NCBI GenBank assembly: GCA_023391315.1
Contig: JAEWBD010000258.1
Location: forward strand, 1 to 33,448
Origin: Bacteroidota bacterium
Lineage (GTDB): Bacteria; Bacteroidota; Bacteroidia; Chitinophagales; Chitinophagaceae
Length of the DNA stretch: 33,448 bases
Direction: 5' to 3'
Below the pieces are notes generated by a model. The model ran no database searches. It was not told the DNA's origin and saw only the letters and a program-made list of their open reading frames with translations. Every line of letters starts with the position of its first letter. Within the stretch, counting starts at the first letter, position 1. The translations under genes were made by a program, and so were the position numbers. Below, piece by piece: positions 7,110-14,699 of the stretch.

Positions 7110-7898
7110 TTAGTGTTTATACAGCAAAGATAAAATAACATATACCAAAAAACTTAAAGGCACGGCCAGCCAGTGAATAAAGAAAGCTGAAATAATTGCC
7201 ACTGCTGCAATAATAATGAAAGGCATGAGCTTTTGTACAGTTACACCTTTAAACTTTAAAGCGAGCATGGGCCTGGTTGAAACCATTAACCAGGAAAGTA
7301 TACATATTAAAGCATACCAAAACCACGGGCTGATTAAAATTTGTGTAACAACGGCATAGTCGTTCGTCCAATAGATCAAGGGGAAAGCAGCTATAACCAC
7401 CCCGTTGGCAGGAATGGGCACACCTTTAAAATAAGTGGTTTGCGCTGTATCAATATTGAACCTTGCCAGCCGGTAAGCGCCGGCACAGGCCACCATAAAA
7501 GCAGGCATTAAAAACAAAGTGCTTGCATCCAGGCCGTCTTCATGCTGCGCAAAACTTAAGCGTAAAAACTGGTATATAATTAAGGACGGCGCCACGCCAA
7601 AACTTACCACATCGGCCAGGGAATCTAACTGAACACCAATGGGTGAAGCAGCTTTCATCCATCTTGCCACAAAGCCATCAAAGAAATCAACAACAGCGGC
7701 GAGCCCAATGAATAAAGATGCCATAAACATTTGCTGGGGAATACTCACGTATTGCGTGCCGAGTGCAGTAACATCGGGTGTTAATGTAAGTTCATCTGCA
7801 TTGTATAAAGGCACCAGCCCCGGCTGAAGAATATATACAATAGCAATGCAGCCGAAGAAGAGATTGAGTAGTGTGATGATGTTTGGAATTTGTTTCAT
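7110..7898 (-). CDS. pssA: CDP-diacylglycerol-serine O-phosphatidyltransferase
   Basis: The 262-aa integral membrane protein carries the CDP-alcohol phosphotransferase signature: D-F-x-DG-xx-AR, then eight residues, G-xxx-D-xxx-D (DFFDGFVARWMKAASPIG, then LDSLAD). It starts MKQIPNIITLLNLFFGCIAI, the usual PssA opening, and has about seven hydrophobic segments. It joins serine to CDP-diacylglycerol to give phosphatidylserine, the precursor of phosphatidylethanolamine. It follows the S23-type pseudogene and precedes purS on the same strand. Confidence 0.95.
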   Translation of the reverse strand: MKQIPNIITLLNLFFGCIAIVYILQPGLVPLYNADELTLTPDVTALGTQYVSIPQQMFMASLFIGLAAVVDFFDGFVARWMKAASPIGVQLDSLADVVSFGVAPSLIIYQFLRLSFAQHEDGLDASTLFLMPAFMVACAGAYRLARFNIDTAQTTYFKGVPIPANGVVIAAFPLIYWTNDYAVVTQILISPWFWYALICILSWLMVSTRPMLALKFKGVTVQKLMPFIIIAAVAIISAFFIHWLAVPLSFLVYVILSLLYKH

Positions 7899-7910
7899 GG
7901 AGATTGTTTA

Positions 7911-8320
7911 CCGATAACCGTTAACTGTTGTCCGACTCACCAAGCGATTTTATCAATGCCTGTATCATAGCAACGAGATGTTCATATTTCTGGTATTTAT
8001 CGTCAAAAATACTTTCATTAATATATTTTCTTTGAATGGCAAGATACAGGCATGCAACCACTTCCAAAGCAGAACGGTTTGCAATAACAAGAAATCTTTT
8101 AAACTCTAATTTTGACTGAAGTGTTGAACCTTCTGCAATATTTAACACAACGGAATCAGCAGCACGTTTCATTTATGATGAAAGTATAAATAATTCATCT
8201 TTTGGAAAATCTTTAATCATACCGGATATTTCACCGCTCAACGCTAAAGCTAGTTGCCATATTTTAAGCTTTTCAAATTTAAAACCCATCGGTTAACGGT
8301 TATCAGTTTTACGGTTAACG
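7911..8320. repeat. Inverted repeats enclosing the S23-type gene
   Basis: GATAACCGTTAAC at 7913-7925 is the exact reverse complement of GTTAACGGTTATC at 8292-8304. They enclose the four-helix-bundle gene almost exactly: the left arm contains its stop codon and the right arm lies 2 bases before its start codon. A further CGGTTAACG direct copy (8290-8298 and 8312-8320) reaches the pepP stop codon. The arrangement looks like the edges of a small inserted unit, or of a genome-wide GTTAACGG repeat next to such genes. Confidence 0.6.
7921..8289 (-). pseudogene. S23/IVS-type four-helix-bundle protein gene with one in-frame stop
   Basis: From the ATG at 8287-8289 the frame reads MGFKFEKLKIWQLALALSG and continues to FPKDELFILSS. 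It then meets TAA at 8173-8175, and resumes at once in the same frame with MKRAADSVVLNIAEGST, then EFKRFLVIANRSALEV. Joined, it would be 122 residues, the usual length of the 23S rRNA-intervening-sequence protein family. That family normally has Gln at this place (SQ before the basic K/R-RA-A segment), so a single C-to-T change (CAA to TAA) explains the stop. A product starting at the internal ATG (8172) would lack the first helix. Family members form small helical bundles; function is unclear. Confidence 0.85.
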
Positions 8321-9607
8321 TTTCATCAATCGCTCAATCTCTTCCGCTTCAATTGGAATATTTTTCATTAAATCTACATTGCCATGTTTTGTAAGCCATA
8401 CATTATTTTCAATGCGGATGCCCATGTGCTCATCTTCAATATAAATACCCGGTTCAACTGTAAGCACCGCCCCTTCCTTCAATGGTTCATTAAATGGGCC
8501 AAGGTCATGCACATCCAAACCCAGGTGATGCGAAATACCATGATACAGATACTTTCTGTAAGCACGGTTCTCCCTGTCTTCATTCTTCACGTCTGCTTTT
8601 GCAAGCAACCCAATCTTTATAAAAACCTTTGTTGCCTCCTCTCCCACTTTCTCGTGATAATCTGCCAATACAACACCCGGTTTCAATAAACTTTTTGCGT
8701 AATTATGTAAATGCAAACAGGCATTATAAACCTGTTTCTGCCGTTTTGTAAATACACGGTTGGCAGGTACGGTGCGGGTGAGATCGGCAGCATAACCGGC
8801 ATAATTAGCGCCAAAATCCATCAGTATTAATTCGCCGTCTTTTACTTCTTCATTATTAAAAACATAATGCAATGTTCTTGCTCTATCGCCGCTTGCAATA
8901 ATGCTGCTGTAAGCTTCGCCCCTAGCACGGTTACGTAAAAACTCATGCATTATTTCAGCTTCAATTTCATATTCCATAACACCGGGTTGTATAAAGCCAA
9001 GCAGCCTGCGAAATGTTTTATCGGTAATATCAATAGCCTTCTTTATTACTTCAACTTCATACTTCGTTTTTACGGCACGCAGCTTTAATAAGATCTTTGC
9101 AGCGCGTTCATAATTATGCAGCGGATAACGTTCTTGCATTTCCTGCACAAACCGATAATCCCGCGTGGCATAATGCCCGGTTGATTTACGGTCGTGTTCA
9201 TTTGTATTTAAATAAATAATATCGGCCGCATGCACCCATTTCTGCAATAAACCATCAAAAGCATCCAGCCATACAACGGTTTGTATGCCCGAAATTTCCC
9301 TTGCTTCATTTGCCCTTAATCTCTTGCCATCCCATTTTTCTTTTAATTCATCCGGCCTCACCAATACCAATACTTCGCGGTATTTTTCTTCCACGTTACC
9401 AGGAAATAAGATCACCATCGTATCTTCCTGTTCAATGCCGCAAAGCCAGTACAGGCCTGTGTTTTGCTGAAACCTGTAAGTGGCATCAGCGCTCGTTGGC
9501 ACTTCATCATTGCTGTTAAAAATAGCAATACTGTTTGGTTTCATCTCTTTAATAAAACGCTTCCTGTTTTCAACAAAAAGTTTTGTATTTAATGGCAAAT
9601 GTTTCAT
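8315..9607 (-). CDS. pepP: Xaa-Pro aminopeptidase (M24B, aminopeptidase P)
   Basis: The 430-aa protein has an N-terminal creatinase-like domain (about residues 1-170) and a C-terminal pita-bread metallopeptidase domain. The metal ligands are visible: Asp in LMDFGANYAGYAADLTRTV (two Asp), His in YHGISHHLGLDVHD, Glu in LTVEPGIYIE and Glu in GIRIENNVWLT. It removes N-terminal residues before proline, using two Mn or similar metals, probably in the cytoplasm, since no signal peptide is seen. The gene is preceded by the same 22-bp element that precedes rpoA. Confidence 0.93.
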   Translation of the reverse strand: MKHLPLNTKLFVENRKRFIKEMKPNSIAIFNSNDEVPTSADATYRFQQNTGLYWLCGIEQEDTMVILFPGNVEEKYREVLVLVRPDELKEKWDGKRLRANEAREISGIQTVVWLDAFDGLLQKWVHAADIIYLNTNEHDRKSTGHYATRDYRFVQEMQERYPLHNYERAAKILLKLRAVKTKYEVEVIKKAIDITDKTFRRLLGFIQPGVMEYEIEAEIMHEFLRNRARGEAYSSIIASGDRARTLHYVFNNEEVKDGELILMDFGANYAGYAADLTRTVPANRVFTKRQKQVYNACLHLHNYAKSLLKPGVVLADYHEKVGEEATKVFIKIGLLAKADVKNEDRENRAYRKYLYHGISHHLGLDVHDLGPFNEPLKEGAVLTVEPGIYIEDEHMGIRIENNVWLTKHGNVDLMKNIPIEAEEIERLMKR

Positions 9608-9898
9608 ATAATATCACCCGTTTATAAATTGAAGAATAATTATTATATCACCGGCTGCAGTAATACAACGTATCACGGTTGTGTCACTCCCTTGTACTGA
9701 AATGCAAATGGCATCTGCAGGCTGCTGTTTTAAGTGGCTGCAAAAATCAAAGCTATTTCTTAATAAAGCAATTAAAAGTTTACTAATTAGAAAGTCGATA
9801 GTCCATGGTCCACAGATCATGGTGGGAATTTATAGTCTATGAAATTTTTGCGGTAACCTTCACAAAATTGATTCAGTGCATGGCCTTATCTTAGCATC
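9608..9898. other. Divergent pepP-polA spacer
   Basis: This 291-bp region separates two divergent genes and should hold both promoters. It carries the 22-bp box (9676-9697, minus strand sense towards pepP), and from 9793 to 9838 words such as AGTCGATAGTCCATGGTCCACAG and TATAGTCTATG that look like a dispersed GTCCATGGTCC-type repeat (CCATGG core palindrome). A weak promoter-like pair for polA may exist near 9867-9894, but I cannot place it with confidence. I see no convincing gene here. Confidence 0.5.
9650..9697 (-). promoter_or_regulatory. Candidate 5'UTR element upstream of pepP, shared with rpoA
   Basis: Bases 9676-9697, read on the minus strand, equal 980-1001 exactly over 22 bases. The minus strand continues TGAT, where rpoA has GCGAT, then diverges until GCCGGT (minus-strand start at 9655), 42 bases after the box start, compared with 43 at rpoA. 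The pepP ATG follows 48 bases later. A short ACCG-CGGT pairing is possible, as at rpoA. Divergence between two fixed words argues for conserved function or for an old mobile repeat. Confidence 0.5.
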
Positions 9899-12721
9899 AT
9901 GGATAAACGTTTGTTTTTGCTGGATGCTTATGCACTCATCTTTCGCGCCTATTATGCCTTAATACGCAACCCGCGTATTACTTCAAAGGGAAGAAACACC
10001 AATGCCCAGTTTGGTTTCACCAATACATTAATCGATTTAATGAACCGGGAAAAACCTACCCATCTTGCTGTATGTTTTGATGTGGAGGGCAAAACAGAAC
10101 GGCATACAGATTTTACCGATTATAAAGCCAACCGCCAGGAAACGCCTGAAGATTTAATGGAAGCCATTCCTGATATAAAAAGAATTATTGAAGGTTTTAA
10201 TATTCCCTGCATTGGAGTGGAAGGTTATGAAGCAGACGATGTAATAGGCACATTAGCATGGCAGGCGCATGACGCAGGTTATGATGTTTACATGGTTACG
10301 CCCGATAAAGACTACGGCCAGCTAGTGCGCGATGGCGTAAAAATTTATAAACCGGGTTACCAGGGCGGCAGTTTTGAAATCCTCGGCCCTGCTGAAGTTT
10401 GTGCCAAATGGGATATTGCAAAAGTAGAACAGGTAATCGATATTTTAGGTTTGATGGGAGATGCTGTTGATAATATTCCGGGTATTGCGGGTGTGGGTGA
10501 AAAAACAGCCGCCAAATTGCTGAAAGAATATGGCAGCCTTGAAAATGTAGTGGCCAATGCTGAAAATATTAAAGGCGCGCTGGGCAAAAAAATTGTTGAC
10601 GGGAAAGAGTCGGCGATACTTAGTAAAAAATTGGCAACCATTATAACCAATGCACCGGTTCAGTTTCAGGAAGAACAATTTTGTTTGAAGGAGTGGAATA
10701 AGCCTGCATTGATTGAAGTGTTTACCGAGCTTGAATTTAAAACCATTGGCAAAAGAATTCTGGGCGATGATTTCAACGTATTTCAAACGGCACCGGTGGG
10801 TGTACAAACAGACTTATTTGGTAATGCTATTGAAGGCGCTGTGGCAAGAACCATCATCGAAAAAACAGAAGATAAAGAAATTGATGATAAAGGGTTGGCT
10901 ACATCAAAAAACATTATCAATACACCACATGAATATATTTTAGTGGATGAAGAAGAAAAGATAAAACAGTTGGTTGATGTATTAATGCAGCAAACAGAAA
11001 TCTGTTTTGATACAGAAACAACCGGTATTGATGCCAATGATGCAGAACTGGTAGGTATGAGCTTTTCGTATAAACCCGGCGAAGCTTATTTTGTAACCTG
11101 CTCCACAGAATACGAAGCCACCTGTAACCTGCTTGAATTATTAAAGCCTTTATTTGATAATCCTGATCTTATATGGATTGGCCACAACATAAAATATGAC
11201 CTGCTTGTTTTAAAATATTATAACCGCGAAATAAAAGGCCAGGTATATGATACCATGCTGGCGCATTATGTGGTTGAGCCCGATGGCAAGCGGAGCATGG
11301 ATTTATTAAGCGCTCAATATCTTGGTTATGAACCCGTGCATATTGAAGAGCTTATTGGCAAAAAAGGCAAAGGCCAGGGCACCATGCGTGATGTTGAGAT
11401 ACAGAAGTTAAAAGATTATGCGGCAGAAGATGCGGATATTACTTTACAGCTAAAACATTCATTACACCCTCTACTAAAAACAAAAGAAGTAGAGCGTGTT
11501 TTTTATGAAGTGGAGAACCCGCTTGTAAAGGTTTTAACCGATATGGAATTTGAAGGTGTGATGATTGACGTTCCTTTTTTACTTAACTATTCAAAAGAAC
11601 TGGAACGTGAAGCATACCAGGCGGAGCAGGCTGTATATGCCGGTGCAGGCGTTAAGTTTAATATTGGTTCGCCTAAACAGTTGGGCGAAGTATTATTTGA
11701 GAAACTCAACTTAAATCCATCAGCTAAAAAAACAAAAAGCGGCCAGTATGCAACAGGTGAAGATGTATTGATGAAACTGGCGCACAATAATCCTATCGTT
11801 GCAGATATCCTGGCTTATCGCCAGCTAACAAAACTAAGGTCAACTTATGTGGATGCTTTGCCTTCGTTGATCAACAGGAAATCCGGCCGTGTGCATACAA
11901 CTTATGGACAGGCTGTTGCTGTTACAGGAAGGCTTGCGAGCAATAATCCTAATCTCCAAAATATTCCCATACGCACAGAACGCGGTAAAGAAATACGGAA
12001 GGCGTTTATTCCAAGACAGGGCAATGTTATCATCAGCGCAGATTATTCGCAAATAGAATTAAGGATTGTTGCAGCAATAAGCGGCGATGAAAACATGTGC
12101 AATGCTTTTAAAAACAATGCAGATATCCATACGGCTACGGCAGCAAAAGTTTTTAATGTGGATGCTGCAGATGTTACAAAAGAAATGCGCTACAAGGCAA
12201 AGAGTGTAAACTTCGGTATTATTTATGGCCAGGGCGCTTTTGGTTTGGCCGATAACCTTGGTATAAGCCGCACAGAGGCAAAAGAAATAATTGATAATTA
12301 TAAAAAAGAATTCAACGGCATTACGACATACATGGATAACATGATCAACTTCTGCCGCGAACATGGTTATGTGCAAACATTAATGGGCCGTAAACGCTGG
12401 CTGAAAGATATTAACTCTGCCAACTTCACCGTACGCGGCTATGCAGAACGCAATGCCATCAACTCTCCTATTCAGGGCACCGCTGCCGATATGATAAAAA
12501 TGGCGATGATAAAGATTCATGACTCCATGAAAAAAGAAAAATTAAGAAGTAAAATGATTATGCAGGTGCATGATGAATTGGTATTTGATGCTGTGCCATC
12601 TGAACTGGATATATTGCAGCCGCTCATCTTAAACAACATGAAAGCCGCATTGCCTTTACCGCATGATGTGCCTGTTGAAGCAGAGTTAGGCATAGGTGAT
12701 AATTGGCTGGAGGCACATTAA
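9899..12721 (+). CDS. polA: DNA polymerase I
   Basis: The 940-aa enzyme has three domains. A 5'-3' exonuclease lies at about residues 1-300 (LLDAYALIFRAYYAL at the start and YEADDVIGTLAW, then TPDKDYGQLV). A 3'-5' exonuclease lies at about 350-530; its DTETTG gives Asp371 and Glu373, and YAAEDADITL supplies the later Asp, so proofreading looks intact. The polymerase domain lies at about 560-940: motif A SADYSQIELR (Asp715), motif B RYKAKSVNFGIIYG, motif C QVHDE (Asp892, Glu893). It acts in Okazaki fragment maturation and repair. It is transcribed away from pepP. Confidence 0.98.
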   Translation: MDKRLFLLDAYALIFRAYYALIRNPRITSKGRNTNAQFGFTNTLIDLMNREKPTHLAVCFDVEGKTERHTDFTDYKANRQETPEDLMEAIPDIKRIIEGFNIPCIGVEGYEADDVIGTLAWQAHDAGYDVYMVTPDKDYGQLVRDGVKIYKPGYQGGSFEILGPAEVCAKWDIAKVEQVIDILGLMGDAVDNIPGIAGVGEKTAAKLLKEYGSLENVVANAENIKGALGKKIVDGKESAILSKKLATIITNAPVQFQEEQFCLKEWNKPALIEVFTELEFKTIGKRILGDDFNVFQTAPVGVQTDLFGNAIEGAVARTIIEKTEDKEIDDKGLATSKNIINTPHEYILVDEEEKIKQLVDVLMQQTEICFDTETTGIDANDAELVGMSFSYKPGEAYFVTCSTEYEATCNLLELLKPLFDNPDLIWIGHNIKYDLLVLKYYNREIKGQVYDTMLAHYVVEPDGKRSMDLLSAQYLGYEPVHIEELIGKKGKGQGTMRDVEIQKLKDYAAEDADITLQLKHSLHPLLKTKEVERVFYEVENPLVKVLTDMEFEGVMIDVPFLLNYSKELEREAYQAEQAVYAGAGVKFNIGSPKQLGEVLFEKLNLNPSAKKTKSGQYATGEDVLMKLAHNNPIVADILAYRQLTKLRSTYVDALPSLINRKSGRVHTTYGQAVAVTGRLASNNPNLQNIPIRTERGKEIRKAFIPRQGNVIISADYSQIELRIVAAISGDENMCNAFKNNADIHTATAAKVFNVDAADVTKEMRYKAKSVNFGIIYGQGAFGLADNLGISRTEAKEIIDNYKKEFNGITTYMDNMINFCREHGYVQTLMGRKRWLKDINSANFTVRGYAERNAINSPIQGTAADMIKMAMIKIHDSMKKEKLRSKMIMQVHDELVFDAVPSELDILQPLILNNMKAALPLPHDVPVEAELGIGDNWLEAH

Positions 12722-12755
12722 AAAATCGTAAATTTGAGAAGCTAATATTTAGTAT

Positions 12756-12959
12756 ATGAAGTTAACAATTGCAATTGCAAAGAGGGAAGAGTTTTATATA
12801 GGAACCATCATGGAAATCCCATCTGTAATTACCCAGGGTGAGACAATTGAAGAAACACGTGAGAATCTTATGGATGCATTGGACTTATATCTAAGCAATA
12901 TGCAGGAAACAAATAATCTTACAAACACTGTTTTGGAAGAAGACTTAACGCTCGGATAA
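12756..12959 (+). CDS. hicB: HicB-family antitoxin (short form)
   Basis: The 67-aa protein begins MKLTIAIAKREEFYIGTIMEIPSVITQGETIEETRENLMDAL when taken in parts: a beta strand pair, the PSVITQGETIEE turn and an ENLMDALDLYL helix, the partial RNase H-like fold of HicB. The protein is short and has no obvious C-terminal DNA-binding domain. It ends TAATG, with its stop overlapping the hicA start by one base, so the two are translationally coupled. In this order the antitoxin comes first. The antitoxin frame is intact whereas its toxin partner is not. Confidence 0.85.
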   Translation: MKLTIAIAKREEFYIGTIMEIPSVITQGETIEETRENLMDALDLYLSNMQETNNLTNTVLEEDLTLG

Positions 12960-13149
12960 TGAGTTTAAAAAGAAATGAATTTTTGCAACATTTATCCAGA
13001 CATCAATGTTTCTTGCAGCGTCACGGCAGTAAGCATGACATTTACAGAAATTTTGTAAACAATAACAAACAACAGTCCCAAGGCATCCAAAACTCGATAA
13101 GTTTTTGTGCGATGCGATTTGTAAACAACTTGAAATACCTAAACCATAA
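12959..13149 (+). pseudogene. hicA: HicA-type mRNA interferase gene, frameshifted
   Basis: The first 37 codons read MSLKRNEFLQHLSRHQCFL, then RHGSKHDIYRNFVNNNK, which is HicA-like with the catalytic-region His in GSKHDIY. After Lys37 (AAA at 13067-13069) the frame turns to unrelated sequence. Reading one base back restores the family end: TTVPRHPKLDKFLCDAICKQ and LEIPKP with TAA at 13147-13149. A single A lost from an expected AAAA run restores the whole 63-residue protein. Without correction the frame runs on to 13171, overlapping the next gene. HicA is a double-stranded-RNA-binding-fold ribonuclease; this copy is probably inactive, or the base is a sequencing error. Confidence 0.88.
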
Positions 13150-13167
13150 AATATTATACTGCCTGCC

Positions 13168-13353
13168 ATGAATAAGAAGATAAAGAAAACCAAAGAAATC
13201 TTAAAGCCGCAGCAACAATCGCCCAAGGCATCAGAGGCTGCGCATAAGGCTGCGGAAGCAGACATTTCGAAAGACCTTGACCTTACGCCGCCGCCTGATC
13301 CTGCCACTGATCTTGATGAAGGCGAGCTGGCAAGGTTAGAAGGCGGAGATTAG
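13168..13353 (+). CDS. Small charged protein of unknown function
   Basis: The 61-aa protein has a Lys-rich N-terminus (MNKKIKKTKEILKPQQQSP), an Ala-rich helix (KASEAAHKAAEAD), an acidic Pro-rich segment (LDLTPPPDPATDLDE) and ends ARLEGGD. No signal peptide or membrane segment is present. I do not recognise the family. It starts 19 bases after the restored hicA stop, so it may be read from the same transcript. The amino-acid composition is structured and not random, which supports a real gene. Confidence 0.55.
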   Translation: MNKKIKKTKEILKPQQQSPKASEAAHKAAEADISKDLDLTPPPDPATDLDEGELARLEGGD

Positions 13354-13479
13354 CCAGGTTATGTAATTATTATGTGGAAAAAAATGTATTGCTTATAACA
13401 GCATAAAATAATATCTTGCCGCCGTTGATGCTTGCTACCGTATTGGATTGCTTATTATTCACCATTAAAAAAGTGTACT

Positions 13480-13800
13480 ATGTCAATTCTTACACTCGAA
13501 AGGCTTTCTAAAATCTACTACCAGAAGTTTCTTAGAAAAATTGCGGAAGATTATCGCGACATTAAAGAGTATGTTGAATCTACGCCGCAGGAAACTAAAA
13601 AATTACTGCAGTTGTTCCAGTTGAGAAATGAGGCGCACCGTGAAGAAAATGGCGCAGACAATCCCAGGTTTACAGAGATCATTGAATTTCTGCGATCCTG
13701 CAAAGAGTCAAAACTGGTGATGCATATTGTAAAAGTTAAAGATCAGTTACTTACTATTTTAACAGATACTAATTATACAAAAGTTGTAGGCCTTTTATAA
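13480..13800 (+). CDS. Hypothetical helical protein
   Basis: The 106-aa protein starts MSILTLERLSKIYYQKFLRK and looks fully helical and charged (DYRDIKEYVESTPQETKKLLQLF, split by a possible turn). It has no signal peptide and no recognised domain. I chose the ATG at 13480 because the earlier in-frame ATG at 13432 gives a poor, hydrophobic N-terminus. It is followed by a good terminator at 13821-13860, so it ends a transcript that may begin at hicB or at its own promoter in the 126-bp gap before it. Confidence 0.6.
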   Translation: MSILTLERLSKIYYQKFLRKIAEDYRDIKEYVESTPQETKKLLQLFQLRNEAHREENGADNPRFTEIIEFLRSCKESKLVMHIVKVKDQLLTILTDTNYTKVVGLL

Positions 13801-13820
13801 CATTTATTCTTTCTCAGAAC

Positions 13821-13860
13821 ACAGGTGCAGGCTTTAATAGAGTTTGCACCTGTTTTATTT
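13821..13860 (+). terminator. Rho-independent terminator
   Basis: ACAGGTGCA (13821-13829) pairs perfectly with TGCACCTGT (13845-13853) across a 15-base loop, followed by TTTTATTT. It ends the hicB-to-106-aa gene group and lies 29 bases before the SMUG2-type start. Confidence 0.82.
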
Positions 13861-13888
13861 TATTCAAAAACCATCTGTAATTACTACT

Positions 13889-14560
13889 ATGTTCAGCAAT
13901 AAAGTTCTCCGGTTCCTGTTCAATCTTAAATTACCCTTTGCATTACAAAACGGTGTAGAAGTGCTGGATGCGCATCAGCGTAAAGATGTGCAGCAGGCAT
14001 GCTCCGCATTTTATAAAAAATTTTATAATGATAATAATAAACGTCATGCATTAATAGGTATAAATCCCGGCAGGTTTGGCGGAGGCATTACCGGTATTCC
14101 TTTTACCGATCCCATCCGTTTGGAAGAAAACTGCAACATTCATAATGATTTTCAAAAAAAACAGGAATTGTCTTCCGTATTCATTTATGATATGATTGAA
14201 GCTTACGGCGGCAGCGAAGCGTTTTACAAACAATTTTATATAACAGCCATGAGCCCGCTGGGATTTATAAGAAATGGAAAAAACCTTAACTATTACGATG
14301 ATAAAGTTTTGCTTAAAAACATTCAGCCTTTTATTGTTGAATGCATGCAGCAGCAAATTGCTTTTGGGTTAAAAACTGATATATGTTTTTGTATTGGCGA
14401 AGGTGAAAATTTAAAGTACCTGCAAAAATTGAATAATGAACATAAATGGTTTAGCCAAATTGAAACGCTGCCGCATCCACGGTTTGTAATGCAGTACAGG
14501 CTTAAAAGAAAAAATGAATTTATAGAATCTTATATATCAAAATTAAAACCCGTTGTTTAA
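13889..14560 (+). CDS. SMUG2-type uracil-DNA glycosylase family protein (DUF4918)
   Basis: The 223-aa protein carries the uracil-DNA glycosylase superfamily motifs in modified form: IGINPGRFGGGITGIPFTDP (about residues 68-87, motif 1 with water-activating region), AMSPLGFI in the middle and LPHPRFVMQYR near the C-terminus (motif 2, with His). This is the DUF4918/SMUG2 group, expected to remove damaged bases from DNA, although experimental support is limited. The ATG at 13889 is chosen because the earlier in-frame ATG lies inside the preceding terminator. It is monocistronic to judge by its flanks. Confidence 0.82.
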   Translation: MFSNKVLRFLFNLKLPFALQNGVEVLDAHQRKDVQQACSAFYKKFYNDNNKRHALIGINPGRFGGGITGIPFTDPIRLEENCNIHNDFQKKQELSSVFIYDMIEAYGGSEAFYKQFYITAMSPLGFIRNGKNLNYYDDKVLLKNIQPFIVECMQQQIAFGLKTDICFCIGEGENLKYLQKLNNEHKWFSQIETLPHPRFVMQYRLKRKNEFIESYISKLKPVV

Positions 14561-14699
14561 AACAGGGGATTTTCATCTACAATTTGTTTTCTAAAGCCAT
14601 TATTACATAGAGGTTTTATGTATTAAATTATTGGTATAAAATTGGTTTTGCTAAGGTCATAATTCATATTGACTACTAACAAATAATTTAATAGCAAGT

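Noticed and set aside
7911..8320. A 23S rRNA intervening sequence in place
   Set aside because: The S23-type gene is the family found in such insertions, but no rRNA sequence flanks it here; its neighbours are pssA and pepP.
9614..9820. A minus-strand frame of 68 codons in the pepP-polA spacer
   Set aside because: It overlaps the 22-bp box and the GTCCATGGTCC repeat, has no recognised domain and ends just before pepP. It looks like chance.
12959..13171. The unshifted 70-aa hicA frame as a real protein
   Set aside because: The C-terminal half loses all family similarity, overlaps the next gene and the alternative frame contains the exact HicA end. A programmed frameshift was considered, but no clear slippery site is present.
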